Below, piece after piece: positions 11,108-22,390 of a stretch of 64,000 nucleotides of DNA; position 1 is the stretch's first letter; each line of letters begins with the position of its first letter. The notes under the pieces were generated by a model. The model saw nothing but the letters and a program-made list of their open reading frames with translations. It did no database searches and was not told the origin of the DNA. A program made the translations under genes and the position numbers. The DNA is from Eulemur rufifrons (taxonomy: Eukaryota; Chordata; Mammalia; Primates; Lemuridae): NCBI RefSeq assembly GCF_041146395.1, contig NC_090986.1, positions 44,676,001-44,740,000 on the forward strand, given 5' to 3'.

Positions 11108-13080
11108 TATAACAAAGGAAATGTTATTCTAGTTTCTAGAAAGGGCTACTTCCACTTTCTAGAGTTCTGTAAGTACTACTGTGGTTCAAAAGTTACTGAT
11201 TTGTTGCAAAAGTGGATATAGTTATACATAAATTGATATACTCATTTGCACTTAAATATCCAAGTGGCTTTTTATTCAACTATTTTATGGCAGGATTGTA
11301 GCTCAACTTAGAAGAAATTTCTGATTTGATTATTCTAGCAAAGATTTTTTAAAAATTTTTTGTTTTGGAAAAACTTCTTTTTGCTTTTGGTAGAGGTATT
11401 CTTTGTAATTCCATTATTAATAATCCTCATTCTTAAGAGTATATTTCTTTTTATGAATTATACCAAGAACCATATGAAGATCTTTTTTAAAATTTCATTA
11501 TCTAAAATATTTTTAAATTTTTATTTTCTATGTAACTTTTTAGGTTAGGGAGCTTAAACTCAATACATTCTTTGATGTTAATGAAACACCAATTTTTCTG
11601 AAGGCCATGTAGCCCTAATGAGCAGCTTCTTATAAAAGAACATTTAATCAAGGTTTATTTTTAACTTGTTTAAACAGATCTAATAGTTTGTGCTGATTTC
11701 ATTTCAGTATAATAATTGCTAGCAATCCTATTAGTGAGTCCTAGTACAGGGCAGTTAACACAAATTCCAATCTAATGAGAGTGGTGTTACAGCAAAAGCC
11801 ATGTAATCAAGGAAAGATTTGTATTATATTGGAGGGACAGAAGCACCTGGCTATTCTGTCCATAGTTTTGTTTCCATAAATCTTTGAGTTCTGAGTTACT
11901 AATACTTAGATGGAATTTATTAGCTTTATTTCATGCAGATTCTTATTGCCATTAAAAGGGAAAAAAATTAATGAAAACAACGATTACTTTGGGGGTACAT
12001 TTTGAGAAAATAAATGACATTTATTACTCAAGCACATTTAGCATAGATAATTTTCTTATAATAAATTTTGTTATATAACTTAGTTCTAATTTGTTCCAGC
12101 AGCACATATAAAAATTAACCAATCTTTGAATGCTTTCCTCCTTTCCTTCTTGAGCTTCAAATTGAAGAAAATGAAATGTTACTGGATTATGGGACATAAA
12201 AATGATATAATTGATAGAATTAAAGGATGATTTAAGACGCAGAATAATGGATAAATAATTTCAGCTGATATTATGTAATAGGATAATTCTTAAAAGAGAT
12301 GACAAAATAGTCTGCTAAAAATCAAATGTTTTAAATACCATTAACTTACCATTACAGTAGGCTTAAAATAACATTATGATACTTTAGGCTGCTCAGGGAA
12401 TGTGAAGATTGCATTGCATTCAAGAATGAAAACAACAAAAGTAAGAAGTAAGACTCTCTTTGTAGTGAAAATGTAAGAAGGCAAGGATTTCAGGCCTAGT
12501 AATGAAAGTGAATATCTGCTAAGTTCAGGTTATAATCTTTTAAACTTTTTATTACTTAATATGACACAGTGACATTTAAAATATGGAGAAATTGAAGATA
12601 AATAATATGGAGTGAATGGCAGAATTGATTTAAAATTTTAAAGCTGTACTAAAAGTATTCTAATGCACTGAAGGACATTTGTAAGTTATACATTGTTTAT
12701 AGGTTTCTGATTAGAATCCCAAAGCCTAATGTATTAGAGCTTGCCTTTCCCATGAGAGAGAAGGAATATTGTCTGTAGAAAATAGTGGATAGTAAAATTT
12801 AGCCTCTTTTTTCATGTAAATCATCTTTCTGTGAAAGGTCTTTATGCATAGGATCATGCCACATATTATTAATTTCAATCAATAACTGATATATTTGGTC
12901 TTCTGGAAGATTTCTTTCTGAAGATTGTCATTTATTGCTCTAAAAAAGTTAAAATTAGAGTAATGCTGTGAGAACTATGATTTTTATACCCTCAATACAG
13001 TATAAGGAATAGTTTTTCACAGTAATTCTAAAATCATGGTATGCTGATAACTTGATGACTTAAAATCTTTTACTACATTT
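11108..13080. other. Unique AT-rich sequence
   Basis: No coding or RNA gene and no recognised repeat. The part 11560-11910 ('ccctaatgagcag', 'aatcaaggtttatt', 'gcaatcctattag') has a homeodomain-rich, repeat-free texture that could be conserved noncoding DNA, at low confidence. A U6-like match at 12093-12116 was considered and rejected. Confidence 0.4.
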
Positions 13081-13082
13081 GG

Positions 13083-13114
13083 TAAAAAACAAAAAACAAA
13101 AAACAAAAAAAAAC
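13083..13114. repeat. (AAAAAAC)n low-complexity run
   Basis: Three copies of an A-run plus C unit, then a longer A run. It could be the decayed tail of a short retroposon, but no body is recognisable upstream. Confidence 0.8.
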
Positions 13115-14900
13115 AGTATCTGATTTACAACCTACGTTTTAAAAAAGTGATCCTTAAAAATTGTACATGATAATCAACCAAGGTGATTGATAACAATATA
13201 GATTTATTGGTCTCATTGTAGACATACTGAATTCCATACTCTAAGCGGGAGCCTGGAAACTAATATTGTTAATGAAGTTCAACAGGTGTTTCTATTGCAC
13301 ACAAAAGTTTAACTGCTATTTTAGAGAGAGTAGAACACTCTATGGGCTAAATAGAAAGGATTTATTTTTACTGCTTTACACCTATTAGAATAAACCTAGA
13401 AGATGAAGATATTTTGGTATAGCTGTTTATATCAAATCTTTAAAGTGGTGAGAACAAAACTTTTAGAAACACATTTGTGACTTTAATTTGATGTGTATGT
13501 CAATTTTAGGACATCTTTCACTGACACTGTATTACTGTATACTCGAATGAATTATGTCATCTGGCTCAAGTTCCTGTTCTATCTTAACTGCAAACAAACT
13601 CACACTATTTGTGCTGAATGCTTATACACATTGCATTCTGAATACTAAATTGGGATGTATTTACAAATCTGAAAGAACTGCAATGTTTAATGCACAGGTT
13701 GTCATAGAAACTAATTAACTTTTATTTCTATGTCAAGATAAAGTAGTGTAAAAATTGTAGCAAAGGAATTATAGTATCAAAACTAAGGGGAAAAAGGCTC
13801 CAACACTCAGAAAATGTGGAATCAAAATGCGTGGTGTCAGATAACTCAGTGGTAGATTGTTCTTAATTTCACAAATTATGATGTTAAAAATTGTTCAGAG
13901 TCCACATTTTCCTTGAGCTGTTTGAACAATTTAAATGGAATTTGGCAAACAATAGAAGTAGTATAACGTCCATCAAACAATGCCAGGAAGGGTTTCCAGT
14001 TTAAAGATTATTCCATATTTTATTTTAGCTGCCTTATTTTGTTCTAAAATTATCTATCTTTTTTGGATTAGAAGAGTAAAAAAAAAAAAAAACACAAATG
14101 TTATCCATATAGGTCATTTTGTGCTCAGGGCCATCGAATTTTAAGTATAATAATTTAAAAAGTGAATAAACTATAAATATCTTAATTTTTGAGAACAAAT
14201 ACTATATACATTTTTTTTCTAATCACATTTATTGAATATGTTTTCATCTTGAGTAAAGGAATATGTAAGAATGAAGAATTAATTTTCATTATGTCATGGC
14301 ATATCCCAAACCGTCCTACCTGTATGAAGCTTCTCCCTGGCCTAGTCATTAGGGAAATAAACATTTTTTTTTGTGGCTTACACTCATTTCAAAAAGAGAT
14401 GATAGAAAGTAGCTTATCGATAAGTAATCTTTGTTCTGATTATGACATGTCTTGTTTTGAGAAGAATGATGATGAAGATATAGCTAATGATTATGAATAT
14501 TAAAATAAAAGAGGTCAAATATCATGATTGAGCCATTAAGGCTTTAGAGACAATAATGGGGCTTATATTATTAAAATTATTTTAATGAGAATATACTTAA
14601 CATTCTGAAATTCTAATTATATGATAGCCCATAATTATACTAATACTAATAAGAATTTTCAAAATTCAATACATAAAAATTAAACTTGATAAAAATGCTA
14701 ATACACTTTGCCTATGAGACTAAATCATATTTTATTACAAAATATTGCTTACCTGCTGCTTAAAATGTTCTTAATTAAAAAAGGAAACATAGTCTTGTCA
14801 TCCCACTGAAACTTACACAGAAGAAAAAGTGTTAAAGGGCTAGGAAAATATTATTTCATCATTCCTGTTCCATTAGAATTCACTTGGGTGGCTGAGAAAA
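13115..14900. other. Unique AT-rich sequence
   Basis: No recognised repeat; an A-run lies at 14078-14092. The 104-codon open frame at 14189-14503 (plus) begins 'MRTNTIYIFFLITF', ends with an acidic tail, and is followed directly by AATAAA at 14504-14509. It resembles no protein I know and its composition is typical of AT-rich noncoding DNA. I do not call it a gene. Confidence 0.45.
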
Positions 14901-14911
14901 TGGTTTATGGA

Positions 14912-15211
14912 TTAGAGAGAGAAGAACAAGCTAAAACATTTCATACCTTCATCTCTGATAAATTCCCCAAACTCATTCTTTGCATCTGAGCCATAAATAA
15001 CAACCATGCTTTTTGCTAAAAAGAGCTTTTTTCCTACACCAGGTCTTTTGTCTTGGAGATGAATGCTATAATAAATTTGAAGTCTTAGGGGGGGCATTGT
15101 TTGAACTATAACATTATGGTTTACAACTGTTGCTTCTATTATGAGGAGGATAAAAAGCAACTGTGAAGCTTGATCTCTGTCATAGAAATGGATTAATATT
15201 TCAGTCTTCAA
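14912..15211 (-). other. Open frame with donor-like edge, not called as an exon
   Basis: A 99-codon minus-strand frame contains 'GKKLFLAKSMVVIYGSDAKN' and 'EFGEFIRDEG'. On that strand the sequence 'gatgaag|gtatga' gives a donor-like site just after 'IRDE', and 'tttattatag' gives an acceptor-like site upstream, so an internal exon of about 120 bp is formally possible. The protein fragment is not recognised and the stretch has an ordinary AT-rich composition. Chance is more likely than a real exon. Confidence 0.12.
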
Positions 15212-15960
15212 TGTGGGTCAAGTGTATGATTCTCCCCAAAGCAATTCACCATGATTAATTTTTATTATGTGGGCATTCAGATTCTCTTTATATTCTTATG
15301 TATTTTATCCCCCCACCAAATCACCCTTTGAAATACTATAACTTACATTTTTCACATAGTAGCAGAGAGACAGGATTTTTAGAGTCTTACAAAAGTTTTA
15401 ATAAAACCTCATGGAAATAAGCTTCTAAAATGTTCTTTTTCTATGAATAACTTAATAATAGAAACTTAATTATTTTATTGATAATTAATATTAAATTAGT
15501 TTACAGATAAACAATGTTACATATTATATTTTAATTGTCAAGTAGTATGTTTTAATTTCCAACTGATTAAGTCATTAGGAAATATTTATTTTAGGAAATT
15601 AATTAATTATTAGGAAAATGTAGTCTGTCACTGGAGAAAAAATGAAAGTTATATAAAAGTGAAATTTTTAAAGTCTTTATCTGAAGGAAGGAGGAGGTTA
15701 ACTAGAAAAACAAAACTTCTCTGTTGTCTTTATTATCTTTAGACTGATTTTTCACATATATCTGCAAAATGCTAATGACTACAAAACTTTGGGAAAAAAA
15801 GACTTTTTGGCCTTTGAGAGCTTTTTATCCCACTCTTCTCAGAAGAAAACTGACACTATGTATAAATAATTTCATGTATTGAAATTATTTTCCTTAGTGC
15901 TCACATTCCTTCCCATACCCTGAAAAATTTAAGTAATTGAAGATACCTTCAAGATATTAT
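15212..15960. other. Unique AT-rich sequence
   Basis: No gene or recognised repeat. The area 15470-15660 is extremely AT-rich, with runs of 'ttaatta' type. Confidence 0.5.
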
Positions 15961-15967
15961 TTTTCAA

Positions 15968-16130
15968 ATTATTTATTTATTTATTTATTTAAAAACAGAG
16001 TCTTGCTCTATTGCCCAGGCTGTCCACAATCATAGCTCACTGCAGCCTTGAACTCCTGAGCTCAAGCAGTCATCCTGCCTCAGCCTCCTAGTAGCTAGGA
16101 CTACAGGCACACACCACCAGGCGTGGCTAA
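15968..16130 (-). repeat. Truncated Alu right arm (FRAM-like), antisense
   Basis: After an (ATTT)n/T tract at 15970-15990 the text reads 'cagagtcttgctctattgcc', 'catagctcactgcagccttg', 'tgcctcagcctcctagtagc', 'ggactacaggcacac'. This is the right-monomer wording ('agtagctgggactacaggc'), not the left-monomer 'caaagtgctgggattacagg'. The left arm is missing. It is old, with CpGs decayed and an internal deletion after 'caggctg'. Confidence 0.85.
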
Positions 16131-16414
16131 GCATGTTATTAAATTTCAGTACTTACATTAATAATTCCTACGAAGTATTTGTAAGAGCAATCGACAAGTC
16201 TTATTCATCTATTTCTTTTACAAGTTATTTTCGACAGCCTACTGTGCTCTAATCACATGTCAGTCGTAAATTTAAGGGAACTATTACTTCTACCTACAGG
16301 AAGCTCAAACATCCAGTGTAGGAGAGAAATAGTTACAATCACTGGAATCAGGGATATGGATGTTAGTTGCTGTTTGGTACAACTATTAATATATATATTT
16401 AGTTTTGTGAGGCA
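16131..16414. other. Unique sequence
   Basis: No feature recognised between the Alu fragment and the MER5-like MITE, apart from a weak antisense MIR/L2 look at 16220-16330. Confidence 0.4.
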
Positions 16415-16587
16415 GTAGGAATCAAACCTGGCTGCACCTTAGAAAAAGCTAGGCTGCTTTTAAAAGATTCTGATGCCCAGGCTCTACCTCAGATTAACTA
16501 AATAAGAATTTCAAGAGGTGAATGAATCCAGGCCATTGGAGCATTTAAAACCTCCCCAGGTGATTATAGAGTCTCATGTGCTAAGCT
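16415..16587 (+). repeat. MER5-type hAT MITE
   Basis: Characteristic phrases are 'aacctggctgcacctta', 'gattctgatgcccaggctct', 'acctcagattaacta', 'gcatttaaaacctccccagg' and 'tgattatagagtctcatgtg'. They match the self-complementary body of MER5-type elements ('ctgcacattagaatcacc' and 'ctccccaggtgattctaatg'). The ends are decayed and no TSD is clear. Confidence 0.6.
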
Positions 16588-16625
16588 AGTCTAAAAAGTC
16601 TAAAATGTCTAGTCTAAAAAGAAGA
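16588..16625. repeat. Small tandem 'tagtctaaaa' repeat
   Basis: The word 'agtctaaaa' recurs three times in about 36 bp ('tagtctaaaaagtctaaaat', then 'gtctagtctaaaaag'). A trivial local duplication. Confidence 0.6.
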
Positions 16626-16674
16626 GGGTAGAGGTAGAAGATAAAAGGGAAGAGGTGGGTATGGAATTTGGAAG

Positions 16675-16915
16675 AGATTGTAGGATAATGGTTTTGAGTA
16701 AGAGCATTAGAGTTAAACAGAATGTGTTTCAGATACTGACTGTATCACTCTCTTACCCTGTAACTGTAGATAATAAGTTAGTTATCATGGGAACATTATT
16801 TGTAAAACTGGAGGGGGGGTCTTAAAACTCACTTCCCAGGGTTATGAGGAATAGTAAATAAAATATCATATGAAAGCATTTTAACAGTGCCTGGAATGTA
16901 CAATAACCATCATTA
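16675..16915 (+). repeat. MIR SINE, sense, near full length
   Basis: Sense MIR order: 'ggataatggttttgagtaag', 'agcattagagttaaacag', 'actgtatcactctcttaccc', 'taactgtagataataag', 'ttgtaaaactggag', 'cccagggttatgagga', 'aacagtgcctggaatgtaca'. Diverged but continuous across the family length of about 260 bp. Confidence 0.7.
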
Positions 16916-16929
16916 TTACTGTTTTTAGA

Positions 16930-17570
16930 AATGGCTAGAGAGATAGGCAAGACCTAGATAATAATGGCTCTCATTTATTCTTGAGTTTGGATTTTATCTA
17001 GAAACTAATGAGGAAATATTGAAGATTATTAAGACAGCACATTACATAATCAAATTTGCATAGTGTAAGTAAAACCCTAGTAGCCAAGTGTAGCACAAAT
17101 GGAGGCAAGAAGGCTGATTGGAAGATTATTATGTAACAGTCCAAGTAGAAAACGAAAAAGGCCTTTACTGAGACAGTGATCACAGGAATGGAGAAGAGGA
17201 AATGGATGTGACAGTGCCTTAAGGGGTGGAACCAATTGGAATTTGGTCACAGATTAGATGTTTGTTGGTGGGAGAGGGTAAGAATGAACAGGTGAAGCAG
17301 TAAGTTCTTCCAAATGCCTGATTTGTGTGGCTTGACAAATGGTGCAGCAGGAAGGGAATATAAAAGGAGGAATAGAATTGGAGAAAAGATGACAGATTCA
17401 TGGAAATGTTGTATTTGTGATAGTTGACTATTTGATATCAATGGGAAACCATATTACCTCACTTGAAGATTAGAATTTGGAATGAATGAGACCTCCTGAG
17501 TATGATGATTTAGAGAGATCAGGAAGAGCTAGGGATGAAACCTTGAGTAATGTTTACTGTTAGGAAAATC
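16930..17570 (-). repeat. L2 LINE 3' region, antisense, long
   Basis: It follows the antisense L2 3' text in order: 'gagtttggattttatc', 'ataatcaaatttgcatag', 'ggaggcaagaaggctgattg', 'gtaacagtccaagtagaa', 'ggaatggagaagaggaaatg', and on to 'cttgagtaatgtttactg'. This explains the purine-rich plus strand and the several short minus-strand open frames here, which are noncoding. Confidence 0.65.
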
Positions 17571-18285
17571 AGGAGAGGATTCAGTTCAAAAAGGAGGCAT
17601 GGTTAAAGATGTAAAAAAACAGTTAGTTACATTGTTGTTGCTGAAGTCAAAATACCAATCATCTATTTCAAGATGTAAACAGTTTTCTAGATACCTAAGA
17701 AATCAGTCTGCACAAGATTCTTCTAATGGAGATGGAGTGGTCAGATATTTACTACCTTGGCATATCTTTAGAATCTACCAATGAAGAAATAAAATGAGAG
17801 AACTTTCCTGCATTAGACTTATATTTTTTGAACCCTTACTATGACCACAGCACTAGGTCAAGCAATTAATACATGGGTGGTTCGAAAACTTATCAAACTT
17901 ATAGCCTAGTGAGCTACATCCCAAGGCAAACAACTTTCTCAGACTTCAATACTGCCTCCACTTCTTATTTTTAGTTTGGAAATTTTGAGGGCTGTCAATG
18001 TTTTCTCTTCTTTGTGCTTTTATTGAACATTTTCTTTATTTCAGTTATAACATTTACAGTCTTATGTAATTATGTGTATTGTAACTCTTTTGAGTATGAT
18101 GTGTTATATGTGTGAATGTTTTCTGGTTTGTATAATTAATATACTATAATACAGTACCACAGATCTTTGGTGTGGTTAGGATAAAATCATTTAAAAATTA
18201 AGTACACATAAAGGCAGCTACTTATAATATTATTTATAGCAATAATGATATTCTTACTTAAGTCATCTATATTTTAGTGTTCTAA
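17571..18285. other. Unique sequence
   Basis: No gene. A weak L2/MIR-like stretch lies at about 17815-17900 ('gaacccttactatgaccac'). The rest is unique AT-rich DNA. Confidence 0.4.
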
Positions 18286-18289
18286 ATAA

Positions 18290-18400
18290 ACTCTGGCATG
18301 TGTTTCACAGCCATTCGTCTTTATATCCTGGTGCCTAAGATTGTGCACAATGTAGGTATTCAACAAATGTTTGTTAAAGATATATATGAACGAATAAAAT
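18290..18400 (+). repeat. L2 LINE 3' end, sense
   Basis: It reads 'tctttatatcctggtgccta', then 'gtaggtattcaacaaatg', 'tttgttaaaga', 'gaacgaataaa', matching the L2 terminus 'gtaggtgctcaataaatg', 'tttgttgaatgaatga'. Short and diverged. Confidence 0.6.
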
Positions 18401-18643
18401 ATTTTGCAATATAGCAAAGGAGGGCATTTTGCTCCTGTATGTTATTAAAAAGTTAATTTGGTATATCAAGTCCAACATGTGCTAACTGGTTTGATCAATG
18501 TTTTCTGCTGAGCCTATGCCTTTAGAAATGATATTCCTGTCACTTTTATTCTAATGATCATTTAAAAGGCTTCCTAATTGTAAATGTAAATGCTATCTTC
18601 TGTGTAAAGACATATAAAAGAAGGAATGTAGAGTCTCAAATTA
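18401..18643. other. Unique sequence
   Basis: AT-rich; nothing recognised. Confidence 0.5.
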
Positions 18644-18789
18644 AGATTAGAGAGCCAGGTGCAGCAGTGTGTACCTGTAATCCCAACTACTCAGGAGGCT
18701 GAGGTAGGAGGATCACTTGAGACTTGGAGTTCAAGTCCAGCCTCAACGACACAGCAAGATTCCATATTTAGGGGAAAAAAACAGATTAG
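18644..18789 (+). mobile_element. FLAM-type free left Alu monomer
   Basis: A monomer of about 130 bp begins 'gccaggtgcagcagtgtgta' at 18654, continues 'aatcccaactactcaggagg' and 'ttcaagtccagcctcaacg', and ends in a short A-rich tail (18774-18782). The union of 'aactactcaggaggctgag' with 'ttcaagtccagcct' is the FLAM_A arrangement, the 7SL-derived precursor of dimeric Alu. Short direct repeats 'agattag' (18644-18650 and 18783-18789) flank it. A fossil with few CpGs. Confidence 0.8.
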
Positions 18790-18964
18790 GATAAATTTCT
18801 GCATAATATTAAGTGTTTAAACTACTCCAACCAAACAGACTGAAACACAACGTGATCTCTCAGATCATATATTTAAAAATCATTATCATAGAGTTTTAAC
18901 ATTTGTCATCAGAAAAAGATATTGGAAATAGGCTATAACAACTGTCATATTTTATAAACAACAA

Positions 18965-19208
18965 TGAGGCAGGGTGGCAAATTGTTGAAGAGCACGGACT
19001 CTGGAACAACTTCTTGGATTTCAAACTTGGCTTTGATACTTACCAATGACATAAATCTAGATTTATTACTTAACTGCTCTGTGCCTCAGTTTTATAATCT
19101 GGAAAATGAGTTAAATAATATTATACTTAATAAAGCAGTCATGATTATTATTACAAATGGACTAATATATGTAAAATGCTTCAAACAACTGGCGATTAAA
19201 TAAGGTGG
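18965..19208 (+). repeat. MIR SINE, sense, near full length
   Basis: A well-kept MIR: 'gaagagcacggactctggaa', 'ttgatacttaccaatgac', 'ttacttaactgctctgtgcc', 'tcagttttataatctg', 'aatattatacttaataaag', 'atgtaaaatgcttcaaacaa'. The tRNA-derived head, core and LINE-like tail are in family order. The 79-codon open frame covering it is incidental. Confidence 0.8.
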
Positions 19209-19584
19209 TATATAAGTGTGAATGTTTATGTTGAAGATTATCACACTGAGCTCAGAGAGTGTTAAGATATCAGTCAAAGCAACATATGTGGGTTATTATC
19301 CCAATACATAGCAGTGTTTAAAGTTGTCTTTCCATATCTATGCTGAGCACAGTCTTACATGCCAGCGATAAGCCATGTATGTTTTTTTGTACTTTTACAT
19401 GACTTGCAATGATCGAGAAAAATTACATTATTACACTGGTCCAGTAATAATAATGCCAAGTTGTAAATGTAAATTTTGAAGATATACCTACCCCTTAAGA
19501 TACACACTCCTAAATCATTTTCTATCATATCATTTTCTTCACAGCATTTACCCATAACTGACATTTTCTTGCTCATTCATTTGT
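19209..19584. other. Unique sequence
   Basis: No feature recognised; short open frames on both strands lack coding character. Confidence 0.5.
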
Positions 19585-19705
19585 TCAGTTATAGAGTAAA
19601 TCCAGGATGGCAGGAACTTTGTCTTTTCACACCTGAATGCAGAGGGCCCAGAAGAGGGACTGTGTAGACCCTCCATAAAATGTGTTGGGTGAATGAATGT
19701 GTTAG
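19585..19705 (+). repeat. L2 LINE 3' end, sense
   Basis: 'aaatccaggatggcaggaac', 'tttgtcttttcacacctgaa', 'gcagagggcccag', then 'ataaaatgtgttgggtgaat', 'gaatg' match the L2 terminal phrase order, including the (GAAT)n end. Confidence 0.65.
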
Positions 19706-19784
19706 CATAGACTGATCCAGAGAGGTCTGGACGACATGGGGAGTAATGTTGATTTGAACTGTATTGAACTGATAGTGCATTTGT

Positions 19785-19938
19785 AGACAATACTTGATTC
19801 AAGTTCCAGCTCCAACCTTGGACCAGTTATTTTACCTCACTGAATCTCAGTTTTCTGGTCTGTATAATTAATACAATTAACATAATAATGCAGGCCTTTG
19901 CAGTTGTGGTGAAGAAAAAATGAGTTAATAATTAAGTC
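19785..19938 (+). repeat. MIR SINE fragment, sense
   Basis: 'ttcaagttccagctccaac', 'cttggaccagttattttacc', 'tcactgaatctcagttttct', 'ggtctgtataattaatac' and 'gtgaagaaaaaatgagttaa' match the MIR core in order. Confidence 0.65.
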
Positions 19939-20186
19939 CACAGAGCAGAAACGTTATCAATATTATCAATAGTGGTAGTACCATTGTTATTTAAATCATC
20001 CATATTTCAGATACTTTATTAATGTATATAATATATATTAAATCCCCTGTTTTGGATACTTTTATTAATGAAGTTAATACAATAGTGTTGAAAATATTAC
20101 ATGTGGCTTTATCTTGATAATATTCTAAGGATCTCCTACTTCTAATTTTATTATAAAAATTGTAAATGCAGTAGTTTTAGTCCTTG

Positions 20187-20328
20187 TTTCTCAAAGTCTG
20201 ACCCCGGGGCCAATAGTGTCAGCATCACTAGTGACGTTTTATTAAAAATGCTGCATCCTAGGCCCCACTCCAGACCTACTGAATCAGAACCTGCATTTTA
20301 ACAAGTTCTCCCCCCCCAGGTGATTAAT
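20187..20328 (+). repeat. MER20-type hAT MITE
   Basis: 'ttctcaaagtctgaccccgg', 'gtcagcatcactagtgac', 'aaaatgctgcatcctaggcc', 'ccactccagacctactgaat', 'cagaacctgcattttaac' and 'aagttctcc' follow the MER20 body. A run of C (about 20310-20317) replaces the usual 'cccaggtgat' junction. The far terminal repeat is lost. Confidence 0.75.
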
Positions 20329-21284
20329 GTTTGATAAGTATGAGTTTCAGGTGATATTTTTAAAGGAGGATAAATATTCAAGAATCCCAGAGGAAAGAAA
20401 AAAAAAAAAAACCATGCAAATATTCCCTATTAAACCAAGACAATCATCTCATTTCCTAAGAAACAGTAATTATAAGATATGTCAACATAGCATTGTTAAA
20501 TTGAGAGGAAAAGAGAGAGGATTTATGGTTGCCTTCTACATATAGGAAATTTGTGCCTTTTTTCATAACATGGTATCCCTTTTGGGTAAGCTCTTACAAG
20601 TACAGGCAAAATTGTAGTATTATACCCATTGTACACTCTTTCCTATAGAGTGAATTATCAAAGTGTAAAAATATAATGACTATTACCAGAACATTTAATA
20701 AGAGGGATAAAATAATAATTTAAGAAAAACGATTCCCCAAGGGAGTAAAGATTAGGATTAAAATGAGAGTTAGAATAGCATAGAGGTAATTCAACATTTG
20801 ATTAAGGACTTAATCTACTTATTTTTATTCAATTCAAGCTTTTTTCAAATTATTAAGATTTAGTGAAATGAGAATTATTTTTAGATGTTCTTGCCCCAGA
20901 GTATAAGAGAAGATAAAGGATAAAAGGACACACAAGATGAAGGATTTAAGATAACATTGATGTAGAGACAATGGATTATGAAAATGATCACTTTATATTC
21001 TGTAAATTTCCTGAATTTGAAATACCATATCAAAATTCTCTGATGTTTATGAAAAAGCAAAGTTATAGTTGAATGTGCCAAGTGTGTGGATGATGTATTG
21101 TGTGAGGAAGATGATGATTCCAAAGAAGAGACTGGGGTGAAAAACTAAGAGAAATAAAGAAAGAAACAAAAAAGACAAATAGAAGTCTGATAATTGAATT
21201 GTGTTTGCAGAGATAAATTGGTCAATGGCACTGGAAAAAAAAAAAAAAAAAAACCCTCACAACTACAACACCCTTGAGTTCATA
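20329..21284. other. Unique AT-rich sequence
   Basis: A-rich run at 20397-20411 and another at 21235-21254. No gene or recognised interspersed repeat. The latter A-run has no retroposon body upstream that I can name. Confidence 0.45.
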
Positions 21285-22390
21285 AATATGCCAGTATCCA
21301 TTTTTTCATTATTAGTAGACGAGGCTGTGTCCTTTCCTTTGATGACGGTAACGAGTTCTATGACATTGCCACTTTGAGTTCTTGCTTCATTAGATTGGGT
21401 GACTGTTTATTTGAAATTGTAATGAAATATTTACTTTATAGAGCTATAAGGATTAACTGTGATAATTGAGTGAGGCTGATCTGGAGCTTTCAGTGTAATA
21501 GGTCCCCCTTGTTTGAATACAGAGCGCAGTGAGAATGAACGAGCAAGTGAGTGTGTTTCTGCCTGTCACTTTCTTTCTACATGTTGCTTTTTCTTCTGGA
21601 GATAAGTGGGCCTAATGCTGAACAAATACTGGAAATCAGAAGCCACTGAGAATCATTCCCCTCTCGCTTTCCCATGGCAGCATGATAGACGCTCAATCAA
21701 AGAACCCCCTCCTCTCAGCAAAGCAACAATTTTGTCACCACGAGCAAATCCAATTGAAAAGTCCCTTGGACTGAGAGGAGAACTCCAGTTGTCAGAATCA
21801 GCAAACAGAATGAAAAGAACTAAGAGGAGTAAATTGGCACCTGGGGCCTCCGTGGTAGCCTGTGATAGGCTGTGGCATTGTGTTGGGTAGACATTCAGCC
21901 ATTTTCAGATATAATGGGAGAAATTAATGCAAATGAGTCAATGGAATGAAATGCATTTTAATGCAGATTTGAGGGACTATCCCAAACTGCTTGATAACAA
22001 GTCGCTTTAAGAAAAGGCTTACATTGTGAGGACTCATTTTTTCCCCATTTCTTCTCACTAGTGCCTCATAAGGGCCCTTTGTTCTCTAAGTAAACTCTTT
22101 CTAAACTATTGACATTGCTCATTTATGTGAATTTCAGATTTTTTTTTTTTTCCTCCCTGACAAAGTAGCCTTGGGTGATCTGGGAAAAACGTTAATTGCA
22201 AGAGGACAAGGAAACTGGCTGAAACAAGAAATGCAATCATTAAGTGTAATGTTGCAGTTGTCCATGCCTCATTATAACATGCATACAAGGCAATAAAATG
22301 CATGTTTCACAAACAAATCTTTTGACAACTATAGTTCAAGAGCCTCCAGCTGTCCTGCTTTTTTACATCTATTTCTCTTGGTTTAGTAAT
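21285..22390. promoter_or_regulatory. Candidate conserved noncoding element / enhancer
   Basis: About 1.1 kb free of recognised repeats, less AT-rich than its surroundings, and retaining scattered CpGs ('gatgacggtaacgag', 'acagagcgcagtgag', 'aacaagtcgctttaag'). A tight motif cluster lies at 21927-21948: exact octamer ATGCAAAT (21927-21934) overlapping AP-1 TGAGTCA (21934-21940), with TEAD-like GGAATG (21943-21948). A 94-codon open frame at 21606-21890 lies inside; it has no recognisable domain and I do not treat it as coding. Enhancer status is inferred from texture; no conservation data are available here. Confidence 0.35.

Noticed and set aside
12093..12116. U6 snRNA-like words ('ttccagcagcacatata')
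   Set aside because: Similarity covers only about 24 bases near the U6 start and stops abruptly; no U6 body, no promoter elements.
14189..14503. 104-codon plus-strand frame followed at once by AATAAA
   Set aside because: No recognised protein, AT-driven composition, no splice or promoter support; AATAAA is frequent in such DNA.
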